Assembly: GCF_001468005.1 (NCBI RefSeq)
Contig: NZ_LNYY01000019.1
Coordinates: 1,339,941-1,403,940, forward strand
Length of the DNA stretch: 64,000 nucleotides
Reading direction: 5' to 3'
Origin: Legionella steelei
Lineage (GTDB): Bacteria; Pseudomonadota; Gammaproteobacteria; Legionellales; Legionellaceae
Positions 31,734 through 42,146 of the stretch are shown here, piece by piece (within the stretch, counting starts at the first letter, position 1; each line of letters begins with the position of its first letter). The notes below the pieces were generated by a model that saw only the letters and a list, made by a program, of their open reading frames with translations, was not told the DNA's origin and searched no databases. The position numbers and the translations under genes were made by a program.

Positions 31734-33866
31734 ATGCCCAGCAGTTTAAAAGCAAATGAATTATCACAATGGACCCATGGCAATCCGGATCTAATAGCTA
31801 AACTTCTTTTTAATCTTTTTTCTTTTTTACAATTAGAAACAAACGAAGGAAAAGATCTTCACTTGGCTTATGCAAAAGTCGCAGAAAATATAAGTAAATT
31901 TATAAGCTTACTAGGAGCTCAAAGACTACATATTCCTCAACATGGTAGAGCAGCAGTTGATAATTCCGCCTTGTTAGGTGCTTATTTACGTTTAGGTATA
32001 ACACTTGATGGCAAGCCTATCGTTGAATTAAGTGGTGAACAAATTGAGGCAGTACATGCTTTTGTTAACCCATTAATCCCTAAAGGTTTTACCCCAAAGC
32101 AATTTTTTGAAGGCCTCAAAGGCACTCCATCCCAAAAACATGCAGCAATATTAAAACTTTTAATGTTTAAAGACATTCTTCCTGAACATCAAAAAGGGAT
32201 GTTCAAAGATAAGTATGTAGAAAAAGTAAATGAACTCATTGAATCCGTACTTAAATTGGTTGACTTCATGCGAACTCCTTTTAACATCTTAGTCCTAGAG
32301 GAGAAAGCATCTGTTGGTGCAGCGAAAAAATTGAAACAAAAGGATCCAGGAACCTCAGGGATAGACTTACAATGGACTTCAATGTACAAAGCCATTGGGC
32401 AAAGCCTGAAGAATGTTATCACTTTAAAAAAGGGCAAAGCAGAAGAAGCAGAGAAGTTTCTTGAGGAAATAAAGCCAGCATTGAATCAATGTCAACAATG
32501 CTTTGCAGTGGCTATTGCTCGTTATGAAGCACAAAAAGAATTTGCCGTAGAAAGCCAAAAACGTGAAGAACGGTTCAGTGAAACCTTTAAAACTCTTGGT
32601 TTCCCAGAGGGAGATCCAGAGCAAATCAGCCATTATGTAAATCAATTTAGACAAAGTCTTCTAGTCAAAGAACCGGAACGGGCTGAAGCAATAAAAGCCA
32701 TGGCACTCACTCAACTTATCTCAGTTTATGCTGCTCAATGGCAAGCAGTTTTAGATAAAACAAAAAAAGAATTAGCTACTTCTAGAGCAGAATTAGAAAA
32801 GACAAGTGACACTTTACGAGAAAAAGTGACTACTTTAGATACATCCGAGCAACGCCTAAAAAACATTCAGCAACAAAATGAAACTCTTACGCGTGAATTA
32901 AGTGCAGCGAATGAAAAGCTTGAGCAACAACGTATAGAACTCGTGCGATTACAAAAAGTTGAGTCTACTTCCAAAGAAACAATCGAGAAGTTAGAGAGAG
33001 AAATAGGAAGAACTGAGATTCAGGTTCAAGAAAAAAGTGCCACTTTAGAAAAGTTGAATGAACAATTAAAGGTTGTTCAAAAAGAAAATGAAGGGTTAAG
33101 AGAAAAACTAAGCTCTGCACAAGAACAAGAGCAAACTATTACTTCTCTTAAACAGCAATTAGAAGCCTTAAGCAAAGAAAATAGCTTATTGCGCCAACAG
33201 CCAGAAATAGGAAAACACTCCACGGAGTCATCAAGTGAAGTTCCATCCGAAGTGACTCAGCTTCGAACTCGATTAGAGACATTGCAGCAAGAAAATGCAC
33301 AACTCGAAGAAGAGTTACGTAAAGCAAAACAACCGTTGCCTAAGGAAGTTATTGTTGAACAACCCAAGCCATCTAATTTTAATGGTATAAAATCGGATCT
33401 ATTGATCGCTCTTGGAAGATTGCGCTTAAATAAAGCAGATACGTTCAAAATAAAAGAAAGAATAATTAAGAGCCAAGATCAAGATTTATCAGCGGTAAGC
33501 ACTGAAATTATACACTTGCAAAAGATTAATGAGTTTATAGAAACAATCAATAATGGAATTTTGGCACGAGCTGGCTTTTTCTCATCCGATCCACATAAGA
33601 AAACTAAAGCAATTGAAACAGCTTTTCAGCAGTTGTCTATTGAAGACAAAAATAAATTATCCACCTTATCTGAAGGTGAAATCAGTGATGAATTAAGCAA
33701 AGAAAATGGTAACGAAAGTGATATAGGAAAATTCCTTAAAGCAATTCATCATAAAAGAGGATTTATCCCGGTTCGCGGAGCAACAAGTTTTACCTTCTTT
33801 AAGAGTGGAATTAACCGTTTGAAAGATGAATTAGATCAAATTAAGGCACCAACACACGTCTGCTAA
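31734..33866 (+). CDS. Large coiled-coil protein, candidate Dot/Icm effector
   Basis: A 710-residue protein with no signal peptide and no membrane helix. Residues about 1-280 are mixed helical. About 335-545 is a continuous coiled coil rich in E, K, Q and L (for example LEREIGRTEIQVQEKSATLE). A short helical C-terminal part ends in KDELDQIKAPTHVC. Soluble long coiled coils with an acidic C-terminal patch are common among Legionella type IVB effectors; that role is inference only. It is transcribed alone from a promoter with a palindromic operator. I recognise no enzymatic motif. Confidence 0.85.
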   Translation: MPSSLKANELSQWTHGNPDLIAKLLFNLFSFLQLETNEGKDLHLAYAKVAENISKFISLLGAQRLHIPQHGRAAVDNSALLGAYLRLGITLDGKPIVELSGEQIEAVHAFVNPLIPKGFTPKQFFEGLKGTPSQKHAAILKLLMFKDILPEHQKGMFKDKYVEKVNELIESVLKLVDFMRTPFNILVLEEKASVGAAKKLKQKDPGTSGIDLQWTSMYKAIGQSLKNVITLKKGKAEEAEKFLEEIKPALNQCQQCFAVAIARYEAQKEFAVESQKREERFSETFKTLGFPEGDPEQISHYVNQFRQSLLVKEPERAEAIKAMALTQLISVYAAQWQAVLDKTKKELATSRAELEKTSDTLREKVTTLDTSEQRLKNIQQQNETLTRELSAANEKLEQQRIELVRLQKVESTSKETIEKLEREIGRTEIQVQEKSATLEKLNEQLKVVQKENEGLREKLSSAQEQEQTITSLKQQLEALSKENSLLRQQPEIGKHSTESSSEVPSEVTQLRTRLETLQQENAQLEEELRKAKQPLPKEVIVEQPKPSNFNGIKSDLLIALGRLRLNKADTFKIKERIIKSQDQDLSAVSTEIIHLQKINEFIETINNGILARAGFFSSDPHKKTKAIETAFQQLSIEDKNKLSTLSEGEISDELSKENGNESDIGKFLKAIHHKRGFIPVRGATSFTFFKSGINRLKDELDQIKAPTHVC

Positions 33867-33880
33867 ATAATTTGATTTAT

Positions 33881-34017
33881 TGTAAGCATTCATGTAATAG
33901 CGTCAACTTAAGCACACCAAACGTTCATAATGTACTTGTAGCCTGCGTGAAACGAAGTGAATCCGGGCTTCGAACCTTCACCCAGATTACCCCTAAGTTG
34001 ACGCTATTATGTAAGCA
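33881..34017. repeat. MITE-like element with 16-bp inverted ends
   Basis: Inverted ends TAATAGCGTCAACTTA (33895-33910) and TAAGTTGACGCTATTA (33994-34009) enclose a degenerate copy of the hairpin repeat (GTAGCCTGCG at 33938, CACCCAGATTAC at 33979). The octamer TGTAAGCA occurs on both sides (33881-33888 and 34010-34017) and could be a target duplication. No coding capacity. Confidence 0.6.
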
Positions 34018-34098
34018 ATTACGACTATTATCTGTCACTGCTGTACTAATTAACACTTACGACAGTGGCATAAAAAAATTGTTTTTTCAGTATGTTTT

Positions 34099-34428
34099 TT
34101 ATTCTATTTTATTAATAACAAACACTTGATTTAATTTATCTCGATTCGCAGTCACAAATCGCTGCCCTAAGCCCTTCACATCGGCAAGCTCTTCCAAAGA
34201 CTTAAAGCCATGATGGCTTTTTCGATAAGCAATAATTGCTTCAGCCCGTTTTTTGCCTATACCCTTTACTGAACCAGTAATCATAGATAAATCCGCAGTA
34301 TTGAGATCAATTTTATGAATTACGACAGGAGGTTTTTTCTTAACAGATGATTCTTTGGGAATAACTGCATGAGCAGAAAGAGTAACTACAGATAATGACA
34401 ATACAGCAGCAATAAATTTTGCTTTCAT
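34099..34428 (-). CDS. ComEA-like helix-hairpin-helix protein
   Basis: A 109-residue exported protein. A signal peptide (MKAKFIAAVLSLSVVTLSAHA) is followed by a Lys/Val-rich linker and a double helix-hairpin-helix domain from about residue 40: DLNTADLSMITGSVKGIGKK and ELADVKGLGQRFVTANRDKL. ComEA proteins bind incoming double-stranded DNA in the periplasm during natural transformation. Identification is by domain and size; a paralog with another role is possible. Confidence 0.9.
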   Translation of the reverse strand: MKAKFIAAVLSLSVVTLSAHAVIPKESSVKKKPPVVIHKIDLNTADLSMITGSVKGIGKKRAEAIIAYRKSHHGFKSLEELADVKGLGQRFVTANRDKLNQVFVINKIE

Positions 34429-34575
34429 AATTTTCTCCTAATTGTTGGACTAAATGGCTCGATCCAGAGCCGGCAAAAGTATCCCAAGATTTTGGCTTGC
34501 TGTCGAGAGTTTTTTTTATTTTTTGCTTTAGGTTCAATGAGTAACGAAAATTTACCCTCATCCGCCCTACGGGCA

Positions 34576-34598
34576 CCTTCTCCCCTGAGGGGAGAAGG
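34576..34598. repeat. GC-rich perfect hairpin
   Basis: Arms CCTTCTCCCC (34576-34585) and GGGGAGAAGG (34589-34598) with loop TGA, preceded by CCGCCCTACGGGC. It lies between the M20 peptidase stop and the comEA-like start, both on the minus strand, so it may end transcription of the former. It belongs to a different repeat family (REP-like) from the GTAGCCTGGG units. Confidence 0.8.
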
Positions 34599-34662
34599 GA
34601 AATTGATTTAGCAATGAAGAAAGATTAACAACTATATTAGCTGTTCAGCAGGGCTCGTATGA

Positions 34663-36066
34663 TTAACTCGCATGATAAAGTACGTAAGCAACACATGCAG
34701 TTAATTTTTTTACCATATCTAAGTGCAGGAATTCATTAGGTCCGTGTGCATTAGACTGAGGCCCTAAAACGCCAGTAATCATAAATTGAGCCTCGGGAAA
34801 TTTCTTTCCTAACATTCCCATAAAAGGAATGGTACCACCTTCCCCAAAGTAAGCAGCTGGCTTGTCATAGTAAGTCATTGAAGCTTCATCTGCTGCTTTT
34901 TCCAGCCAAGAAGCAAGCTCAGGTGCATTCCATCCTTGTGAGCCATCCCCTAATTTAAAACTCACTTTGGCATGATAGGGAGGATTTTTAGTTAATGTAT
35001 CAGAGATCACCGTGGCAGCAACTTTCGGATCGACTAAAGGCGGCAGGCGCATAGACAACTTTAATGCCGTTTGTGGACGCAAAACATTCCCCGCATCCGC
35101 TATAGCAGGAAATCCATTAGCGCCAGTAACTGTTAATGCAGGCTTCCAGGTTCGATTCAAAATTAACTGTTTTCTATCTTTTGTTACTGGCTCGACACCA
35201 GCATATAATGGAAACTCAGCATAAACTGAATCGCCCAAAACCTGGGCACACTTCTCTGCTTGCTGCGTTCGTTCTGCAGGAATGTCACAATATAATTCGT
35301 GTAATTTGATTTCTCCTGAAACTTCATCTTCGAGACGACTAATGAGTTGACGAGCCACCCGAAAACTGTCTGCAACGATACCGCTTGCAGCCCCAGAATG
35401 AACACCTTCACGAATTAACTCAACCGACAGTTCACCAACCAAGTTGCCACGCAATGAAGTCGTCATCCATAATTGCTCGTAATTACCAGCTCCAGAATCA
35501 AGACAAATGACTAACTTGGGTTTACCAATGCGCTCATTGAGCAATTCAATATAATAAGGTAGATCGTAACTTCCACTTTCTTCACAGGCTTCAATAATTA
35601 AGATACAACGTGGAATAGATAAACCTTGTTTCTGCAAAGCGCTAATCGCAGTTAACGAAGCATATGCAGAATAACCATCATCTGCAGCACCTCGTCCATA
35701 TAAGCGTCCATTTTTTAATACCGGTTTCCATGGATGTAAATCGTCACTCCATCCTGACATTTCAGGTTGCTTATCAAGGTGACCATACAACAAAACTGTT
35801 TCATCAATTTGTCCAGGAACTTCGATAAAAATTAAAGGGGTACGACCTTCTAACCGCATCACTTCTAACATCATTCCTTTAGGCGCATGGGCCTTACACC
35901 AATTAGCAATATGGGTAACCGCCTGCTCCATTAACCCATGTTCTTGCCATTTTGGATCAAAATGAGGTGATTTATTAGGAATTTTTATGTAATCACATAA
36001 GCTAGGGATAATTTCCTTTTCCCATTGGTGACATACAAAATCATACAGTGCTTGCGGATTGAACAT
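34663..36066 (-). CDS. M20-family metallopeptidase ([15 protein letters not shown])
   Basis: A 467-residue protein begun at 36066 (MFNPQALYDFVCHQWEKE), with GAGGAG seven bases upstream. M20 metal ligands are visible: His in LLYGHLDKQPE, Asp in RGAADDGYSAYAS, Glu pair in EACEESGSYDLPYY, Asp in VICLDSGAGNYE and a late His in SNAHGPNEFLHLD. These enzymes cleave short peptides with two zinc ions. A lid domain lies in the middle. The start lies inside murG, implying coupling. Substrate not known. Confidence 0.92.
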   Translation of the reverse strand: MFNPQALYDFVCHQWEKEIIPSLCDYIKIPNKSPHFDPKWQEHGLMEQAVTHIANWCKAHAPKGMMLEVMRLEGRTPLIFIEVPGQIDETVLLYGHLDKQPEMSGWSDDLHPWKPVLKNGRLYGRGAADDGYSAYASLTAISALQKQGLSIPRCILIIEACEESGSYDLPYYIELLNERIGKPKLVICLDSGAGNYEQLWMTTSLRGNLVGELSVELIREGVHSGAASGIVADSFRVARQLISRLEDEVSGEIKLHELYCDIPAERTQQAEKCAQVLGDSVYAEFPLYAGVEPVTKDRKQLILNRTWKPALTVTGANGFPAIADAGNVLRPQTALKLSMRLPPLVDPKVAATVISDTLTKNPPYHAKVSFKLGDGSQGWNAPELASWLEKAADEASMTYYDKPAAYFGEGGTIPFMGMLGKKFPEAQFMITGVLGPQSNAHGPNEFLHLDMVKKLTACVAYVLYHAS

Positions 36067-37132
36067 GAACTTGCTCCTCAATAATAGCTACAATTTGCTC
36101 CGTAGCCGACTTAATATTTAGTGCATTGATTTTATTAATAATATCCCTTTTATTCTTCTCCAGTTCATGTAAGCTTTGCAGCAAAGTATCTGTATTTAAA
36201 GATTTGTCTTCAATTACGAGACTAATGTCCAATCCTTGGAAATATCGAGCATTTTGGATTTGATCTCCCCGACTCACTTCAGCCGATAAAGGAATTAAAA
36301 TATGGGGCTTGCCTAAAGCCAAAATTTCATAAAGAGAATTCGCACCTGCGCGTGAAATAACAATTGAGGCTGCAGCAAACAAATCAGCTAACTCCTCATT
36401 TGCATATTCAAATTGTTTGTACCCTTCTCGAGCCATTAAAGAAGGCTCTAATTTCCCTTTTCCACATATATGGATAATTTGATATTCTTGAGTTAATTGC
36501 TCTAAAGAATCACGAATGCTTCGATTGATGGAGCCGGCCCCCAAACTGCCGCCGATAACTAAGAGACATGGTTTGTCCGCATTAAATCCACATAACTGAA
36601 GGCCACGGTCACCATTACCCGCAAACAACTGCTCACGGATAGGCGTTCCGGTTATTTCAATTTTATCCTGTTTTTTAAAATGTTTTTTGCCCGCCTCAAA
36701 AGTCAGACAAATTTTATGAACAAAGGGAAAACAAAGCCGATTAGCAAGTCCAGGACTCATATCCGACTCATGAGCAACAACAGGAATCCGATTTAACCAA
36801 GCGCCGACTACAACCGGAAATGCAACAAATCCTCCCTTGGAAAAAATCACATCCGGCTTTAACTTATTAAGTAAGAAAAAAGATTGCACGATACCCAATA
36901 TGATCTTAAACGGATCCAATAAGTTTTTTACACTGAGGTATCGACGTAATTTACCACTACTTATGCTATAAAATGGGATTTTGAGTGGTTCTATCATCTG
37001 TTTTTCAATACCACTAGCAGAACCTATATAGGCAATTTCCCAACCTTTACGACTCAATTCACGTATCAACGCCATATTAGGCGCTACATGCCCTGCTGTA
37101 CCGCCTCCTGTAAAAACAATCATTGGCATCAT
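36041..37132 (-). CDS. murG: UDP-GlcNAc:lipid I N-acetylglucosaminyltransferase
   Basis: A 363-residue GT-B enzyme that makes lipid II on the inner face of the membrane. GGTAGHVAPNMALIREL (glycine loop 1), SKGGFVAFPVVVGAWL and ISRAGANSLYEILALGKPHI are diagnostic. ATG 37132 overlaps the nadC stop; ATG 37123 (MIVFTGGG) is an alternative start three residues in. Unusually, murG is outside a division/cell wall (dcw) cluster here and lies between nadC and a peptidase gene. Confidence 0.95.
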   Translation of the reverse strand: MMPMIVFTGGGTAGHVAPNMALIRELSRKGWEIAYIGSASGIEKQMIEPLKIPFYSISSGKLRRYLSVKNLLDPFKIILGIVQSFFLLNKLKPDVIFSKGGFVAFPVVVGAWLNRIPVVAHESDMSPGLANRLCFPFVHKICLTFEAGKKHFKKQDKIEITGTPIREQLFAGNGDRGLQLCGFNADKPCLLVIGGSLGAGSINRSIRDSLEQLTQEYQIIHICGKGKLEPSLMAREGYKQFEYANEELADLFAAASIVISRAGANSLYEILALGKPHILIPLSAEVSRGDQIQNARYFQGLDISLVIEDKSLNTDTLLQSLHELEKNKRDIINKINALNIKSATEQIVAIIEEQVHVQSASTV

Positions 37133-37971
37133 AAAATCTTCCTAATAAGTAAACTCAAGTCTATGGCTTGAATTGATTTGGTAATTGCACCAACGGAAAT
37201 AAAATCAACACCTAATCGACCTATTGCAGCAATGTTTTCCAGAGTAACGCCCCCAGACACTTCTAAAGTACAATGTTTTGGCTGATTCATTCTAACTGCT
37301 TTTTCAAGCATTTTCTCGCTAAAATTATCCAGCATAATTCGATCTGGATGAGCACAAATTGCTTCACGCAACTCATCTAGAGTTTCGACTTCTACTTCAA
37401 CTAAAATTTCTTTATGGTTCTGTCTTGCCAATGCAACCGCTTTGGCTACTGAACCGCAGGCAGCAATATGATTTTCTTTAATTAAAACAGCATCATACAG
37501 TCCCATGCGATGATTAAAACCACCGCCACACGTCACCGCATATTTTTGCGCCATTCTTAAGCCCGGAATGGTTTTACGCGTATCCAGCAATCGAGTCGGT
37601 GTACCACGAAGCTTTTGTGTATATCGATACGTTTGCGTTGCTGTAGCTGAAAGAGTCTGTAAAAAATTCAATGCAGTACGTTCACCTGTTAAAATACTTT
37701 TTCCTGGCCCATATAAAGTACATAGCGTAGATGGTTGTGTTAACCACTCACCTTCAGCAACACGCCACTCCAGCTTGATTTGCTCATCAAGCTGATTGAA
37801 TACCTCATTAACCCAAGCTTGGCCACAAACGACCATCGGTTCTCGAGAAATAATTTCTGCCTCAACCTGAAGCTGAGGAGGTAATAAACTCGCAGTAACA
37901 TCTCCAGCACCTACATCCTCACGTAATGCACGCGTTACATCGGACTCAACCTCTAAAAAAGCTTTATTCAT
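37129..37971 (-). CDS. nadC: Nicotinate-nucleotide pyrophosphorylase (carboxylating)
   Basis: A 280-residue quinolinate phosphoribosyltransferase, which converts quinolinate and PRPP to nicotinate mononucleotide. REDVGAGDVTASLLP, TRKTIPGLRMAQKYAVTCGG and HRMGLYDAVLIKENH are family signatures, with LEVSGGVTLENIAAIG near the C-terminus. It overlaps the antiporter gene upstream by eight bases. It completes the pathway begun by nadB-nadA at 45300-48386. Confidence 0.97.
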   Translation of the reverse strand: MNKAFLEVESDVTRALREDVGAGDVTASLLPPQLQVEAEIISREPMVVCGQAWVNEVFNQLDEQIKLEWRVAEGEWLTQPSTLCTLYGPGKSILTGERTALNFLQTLSATATQTYRYTQKLRGTPTRLLDTRKTIPGLRMAQKYAVTCGGGFNHRMGLYDAVLIKENHIAACGSVAKAVALARQNHKEILVEVEVETLDELREAICAHPDRIMLDNFSEKMLEKAVRMNQPKHCTLEVSGGVTLENIAAIGRLGVDFISVGAITKSIQAIDLSLLIRKIL

Positions 37972-39406
37972 GTGCTAGTTTCCTATCCTTCGCTGTATAA
38001 CGTGCTTTTAATAACACAGGAGCTATAAACGTAGTAATCATAACCATCAAAACTATTGCAGAGAATAAATCATCGGAAATGACACCTAGAGTTCGACCAA
38101 TAGAAGCGAAAACTAAACCTACTTCACCGCGTGGTAACATCCCAATACCAATAAGCAATCGATCATTTGAAGTGCGCGCCCCATAACCACAGAGTAATTT
38201 GCCAACTACAGCAGCAACGATTAAGCCACTTGCCAAAATAATCACATTCCAGTGATAAAAACTTTCTAATTTAACCTGGATACCAATCACGATAAAAAAC
38301 ATAGGAGCCAATATCGTTTCCAAAGGAGATAATAGATGGTAAATACTACGATTTTCTTGCTTGCTTAAAGGCTTACCATCAAAATAGTCATCATGAAGAA
38401 TAATTCCAGCTGTAAAAGCACCAATAATTGTTGCAAGTTGTAGCACAGAAGCTAACCAAGAGAGCATCATAATAAAAAGGAAAGAAATAAATAACTTTGA
38501 CTCCCAGGGTTCAAGAAAACGAAAAAAATGGATAGCCTTACGTAAAACGATTGGACCTAAAAATAAAGTACCCGCAAAAAACAGTACTGCGCTCACAATA
38601 ATGCGCAATACAACCATCATATCTACGACCCCACTAATTACTAAAGAGCTGACCACGGCCAATATAATCAGGCCCATCACATCATCCAACATCGCTGCAC
38701 CCAAAATAATTTTTGCTTCTCGGGTACGTAATTTTTTCATTTCAGTCAGTACCCGGGCTGTAATTCCTATACTGGTCGCACTCAGAGTAGCTGCAATAAA
38801 TAAATCAGATTGATAGGTACCATTAGGTATTAATAGATAGGCGACACCAAAACCCAGAAGCATGGGCGCAATCACCCCAAGCAACGCGACAAAAAATGAA
38901 TCACGGCCTGTATGCTTTATTTCTTCTATGGAGCTTTCCAAACCCACCATAAAAAGGAGAAAAATAACTCCATAACGCGAAAAAATATCCACGATATAGG
39001 CGATTTTCAAATAATCAGCTCCATGAGGTCCGCTTAACGCATTGACTACTTGTTGCGCATAATTTGAGTTAGGTATAATCGATGTAACTGCTTGATTTAA
39101 CGAAACCCCTTCAAGTATTGCTTTGACTATATCAAAAATTGAAGAGCCTTCTCGTAATAAAACAGCTAATGGAAATCCGTAATAATAGAATAAATTGCCA
39201 ATAAGGATCCCTATCACCAATTCACCAAGAACACTAGGCTGATGTAAACGTCTTGCTGTATATCGTCCAATAATTGCAAAGAAAAAAATAGTAGTCACAC
39301 CAAGTAATACAAACGCAACCGGATCCACATGCCCAGGATCAGCAGAGGCAAAAGCCATCGCAGGACATATTCCGGCAAGAAAAAACCACCTTTTTAAACG
39401 CTGCAT
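37964..39406 (-). CDS. Cation:proton antiporter (CPA2/KefB-like)
   Basis: A 480-residue membrane protein with a signal-like first helix and about twelve further hydrophobic segments. The CPA2 core is visible in QPSVLGELVIGILIGNLFYY, ATLSATSIGITARVLTEMKK and GAAMLDDVMGLIILAVV; the paired Asp in the last are the likely ion site. It has no RCK/TrkA-N domain at its C-terminus. Na+ or K+ specificity cannot be told. It may be read with nadC and murG. Confidence 0.92.
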   Translation of the reverse strand: MQRLKRWFFLAGICPAMAFASADPGHVDPVAFVLLGVTTIFFFAIIGRYTARRLHQPSVLGELVIGILIGNLFYYYGFPLAVLLREGSSIFDIVKAILEGVSLNQAVTSIIPNSNYAQQVVNALSGPHGADYLKIAYIVDIFSRYGVIFLLFMVGLESSIEEIKHTGRDSFFVALLGVIAPMLLGFGVAYLLIPNGTYQSDLFIAATLSATSIGITARVLTEMKKLRTREAKIILGAAMLDDVMGLIILAVVSSLVISGVVDMMVVLRIIVSAVLFFAGTLFLGPIVLRKAIHFFRFLEPWESKLFISFLFIMMLSWLASVLQLATIIGAFTAGIILHDDYFDGKPLSKQENRSIYHLLSPLETILAPMFFIVIGIQVKLESFYHWNVIILASGLIVAAVVGKLLCGYGARTSNDRLLIGIGMLPRGEVGLVFASIGRTLGVISDDLFSAIVLMVMITTFIAPVLLKARYTAKDRKLAHE

Positions 39407-39484
39407 TACGATTCCATACCTCGCTATAATACGCCACTTGATAACCTATTTAGGCAAAAGAGCACTTAAGCAATTTGCTACGAT

Positions 39485-39554
39485 GTAGCCTGGTTGCTTG
39501 CAACCCGATTTCCTTAGAGCATACCTCAATAGATCCTGGTTGCAAGCAACCAGG
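39485..39554. repeat. Hairpin repeat variant, two palindromes
   Basis: GTAGCCTGGTTGCTTGCAAC starts at 39485 (palindrome GGTTGCTTGCAACC, 39492-39505), and CCTGGTTGCAAGCAACCAGG (39535-39554) is a perfect 9-bp-arm hairpin. They lie between ppsA and the antiporter gene and may terminate ppsA. Confidence 0.75.
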
Positions 39555-39609
39555 ATACCTTTCTGGATACCGCGTATGAGGCGCGGCAAGTAAAGAGATC
39601 TATAGAAGC

Positions 39610-41988
39610 TTATTGCTTTGCCAAAAATAAACACGTTTCCAAAACAGAATCAGGGTTGAGTGAAACACTCTCTATTCCCTCGTTCATCAACCACAGTGCA
39701 AAATCCTGATGGTCTGAGGGGCCCTGGCCACAAATACCTATATATTTATTAGCCTTTTTACACTCAGAAATTGCCATGTGCAACAAAGCTTTTACTGCAT
39801 CATTGCGCTCATCAAATTGCGCGGCAATCAATCCAGAGTCTCTGTCTAAACCTAATGTTAATTGCGTTAAGTCATTAGAACCAATAGAAAAGCCATCAAA
39901 GTGTTCTAAGAATTTTTCTGCTAATAATGCATTGGAAGGGAGTTCGCACATCATGATCACACGCAATCCATTCTTACCTCGCTCAAGTCCATGTTGTTTT
40001 AAAACCTGAATCACATTACCCGCCTCAGAAACTGTCCTTACGAAGGGGATCATCACTTCGACATTAGTTAATCCCATTTCTTCTCGAACTCGTCGGACCG
40101 CTTTACACTCCAAAGCAAAACACTCAGCAAATGATTCAGAAACATAGCGTGATGCGCCTCTAAAACCCAACATTGGATTTTCTTCATGTGGTTCATATAA
40201 ATTACCACCAATAAGATTGGCATACTCATTTGATTTGAAATCTGATAATCGTACAATTACAGGTTTGGGATAAAATGCAGCAGCGATTGTTGCAATCCCC
40301 TCTTTTAATCGTTCAATATAATATTCAACAGGAGAAGCATAAGCCGCTGTTTTCTCAGTAATAAATTGTTTTAACTCTTTATCTTTTAAACGGTCAAAAT
40401 CCAGTAATGCACGCGGATGAATACCAATTGTATTCGAAATTAAAAACTCTAAGCGCGCCAGGCCTACTCCTGAGTTAGGAATCGATTGGAATGTAAACGC
40501 TCTTTCAGGATTACCCACATTTAACATGACTTTCATCGGTAACTCAGGCATGGTTTCTACATCAAGACGTATCAGTTCATAAGGTAATATACCTGCGTAA
40601 ACATAACCATTATCCCCTTCAGCACAGCTCACTGTCACTTCATCACCATCATGTATGGTTTTCGTAGCATCCCCACATCCGACTACAGCAGGAATACCCA
40701 ATTCCCGCGCAATAATCGCAGCATGGCACGTTCTACCACCACGGTTGGTCACAATAGCAGAAGCACGTTTCATTACGGGCTCCCAATCAGGATCCGTCAT
40801 ATCTGAAATCAACACATCGCCCGGTTGCACGCGGTCCATTTCGCTGACGTCTTTAATAATTCGTGCTTTACCTTGGCCTATACGTTGTCCTATACTGCGT
40901 CCCTCAGCCAATACCTCTCCTTTTTTCTGTAAGGTATAACGCTCCAATATTTGTTTGTTATCACGGCTTTTTACTGTTTCCGGACGTGCTTGTAAAATAT
41001 ATAGTTGCCCATTCAAACCATCCTTTGCCCACTCTATATCCATAGGCCTGCCATAATGCTCTTCAATAATCAAAGCTTGACGTGCCAAACTTTCCACTTC
41101 ATTTTGGGTTAAAGAAAATAACAATCGTTCTTTGGCATCAACATCGACCGTTTTAACTCGTTGTTTCTTGCTGGGATCATCACAATAAATCATCTTTAAC
41201 GCTTTACTTCCCAGATTACGGCGGATAACAGCCGGTCTGCCTGCTTTTACTCCTGGCTTATGTACGTAATATTCATCAGGATTGACTGCTCCCTGAACAA
41301 CCATTTCACCTAACCCATAGGATGAAGTAATAAATACTACCTGATCAAAACCCGATTCGGTATCCATGGTAAACATCACACCACTTACAGCCAGATCACT
41401 ACGAATCATCTGTTGAATACCTGCAGATAAAGCGACTTCGTGGTGTTCAAACTGATGATGAGTACGATAAGTAATTGCTCGATCGTTGTATAAGGATGCA
41501 AAAACATGCTTTATTGAGAGCAGAACTTCATCAATTCCCTTTACATTTAAAAATGTTTCTTGCTGACCAGCAAAGGAAGCATCAGGCAAGTCTTCTGCTG
41601 TTGCTGATGAACGAACCGCCACACTAAAATTATCATGGCCTATAGATTTTGCCAGTTGCTCGTATGCCACACGCACTGAGCGCTCAAAATCAGGAGTAAA
41701 TGGTGTATTGATAATCATTTCCCTGATTTCTTTTCCTATGACAGCCAATTGCTGCACATTATCTGCATCTAAGGTTGCTAATTTTGCATAGATTTTTTTA
41801 TCTAAATTATCCTGAGCCAAAAACTCTTTGAATGAGTCTGCAGTTGTTGCAAAACCGCCTGGGACAGCAACCCCTGCTGAGGATAAATGACTGATCATCT
41901 CTCCAAGAGAAGCATTTTTCCCGCCAACCTGCTCTAGGTCGTGCATGCCAAGATGTGCTAAATCGATAATATGTGTTTTGACAGTCAT
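39610..41988 (-). CDS. ppsA: Phosphoenolpyruvate synthase
   Basis: A 792-residue enzyme that makes PEP from pyruvate and ATP for gluconeogenesis, which suits growth on amino acids. The order is an ATP-grasp domain ([20 protein letters not shown] near the start), a swivelling domain with the phospho-His in [20 protein letters not shown] (about residue 420), and a PEP/pyruvate-binding TIM barrel ([15 protein letters not shown] and [14 protein letters not shown]). Full length, no damage seen. Confidence 0.98.
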   Translation of the reverse strand: MTVKTHIIDLAHLGMHDLEQVGGKNASLGEMISHLSSAGVAVPGGFATTADSFKEFLAQDNLDKKIYAKLATLDADNVQQLAVIGKEIREMIINTPFTPDFERSVRVAYEQLAKSIGHDNFSVAVRSSATAEDLPDASFAGQQETFLNVKGIDEVLLSIKHVFASLYNDRAITYRTHHQFEHHEVALSAGIQQMIRSDLAVSGVMFTMDTESGFDQVVFITSSYGLGEMVVQGAVNPDEYYVHKPGVKAGRPAVIRRNLGSKALKMIYCDDPSKKQRVKTVDVDAKERLLFSLTQNEVESLARQALIIEEHYGRPMDIEWAKDGLNGQLYILQARPETVKSRDNKQILERYTLQKKGEVLAEGRSIGQRIGQGKARIIKDVSEMDRVQPGDVLISDMTDPDWEPVMKRASAIVTNRGGRTCHAAIIARELGIPAVVGCGDATKTIHDGDEVTVSCAEGDNGYVYAGILPYELIRLDVETMPELPMKVMLNVGNPERAFTFQSIPNSGVGLARLEFLISNTIGIHPRALLDFDRLKDKELKQFITEKTAAYASPVEYYIERLKEGIATIAAAFYPKPVIVRLSDFKSNEYANLIGGNLYEPHEENPMLGFRGASRYVSESFAECFALECKAVRRVREEMGLTNVEVMIPFVRTVSEAGNVIQVLKQHGLERGKNGLRVIMMCELPSNALLAEKFLEHFDGFSIGSNDLTQLTLGLDRDSGLIAAQFDERNDAVKALLHMAISECKKANKYIGICGQGPSDHQDFALWLMNEGIESVSLNPDSVLETCLFLAKQ

Positions 41989-42146
41989 AACTACCCCAAG
42001 CCATGTAAAATGATCATTATCTTACTGAAAATGTGCGGCTATGGGAATGAGAAACTTTATTGTGAGACAATATTCATACTCATACCCACAGATTCAGTAG
42101 ATAATTTCCTTAATCCAAGGTATGAGTACCCTATACAAAAGTCAAA

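Noticed and set aside
39446-39634. Minus-strand 62-codon frame after ppsA
   Set aside because: It runs across the repeat hairpins and the ppsA end; the coding appearance comes from the repeat.
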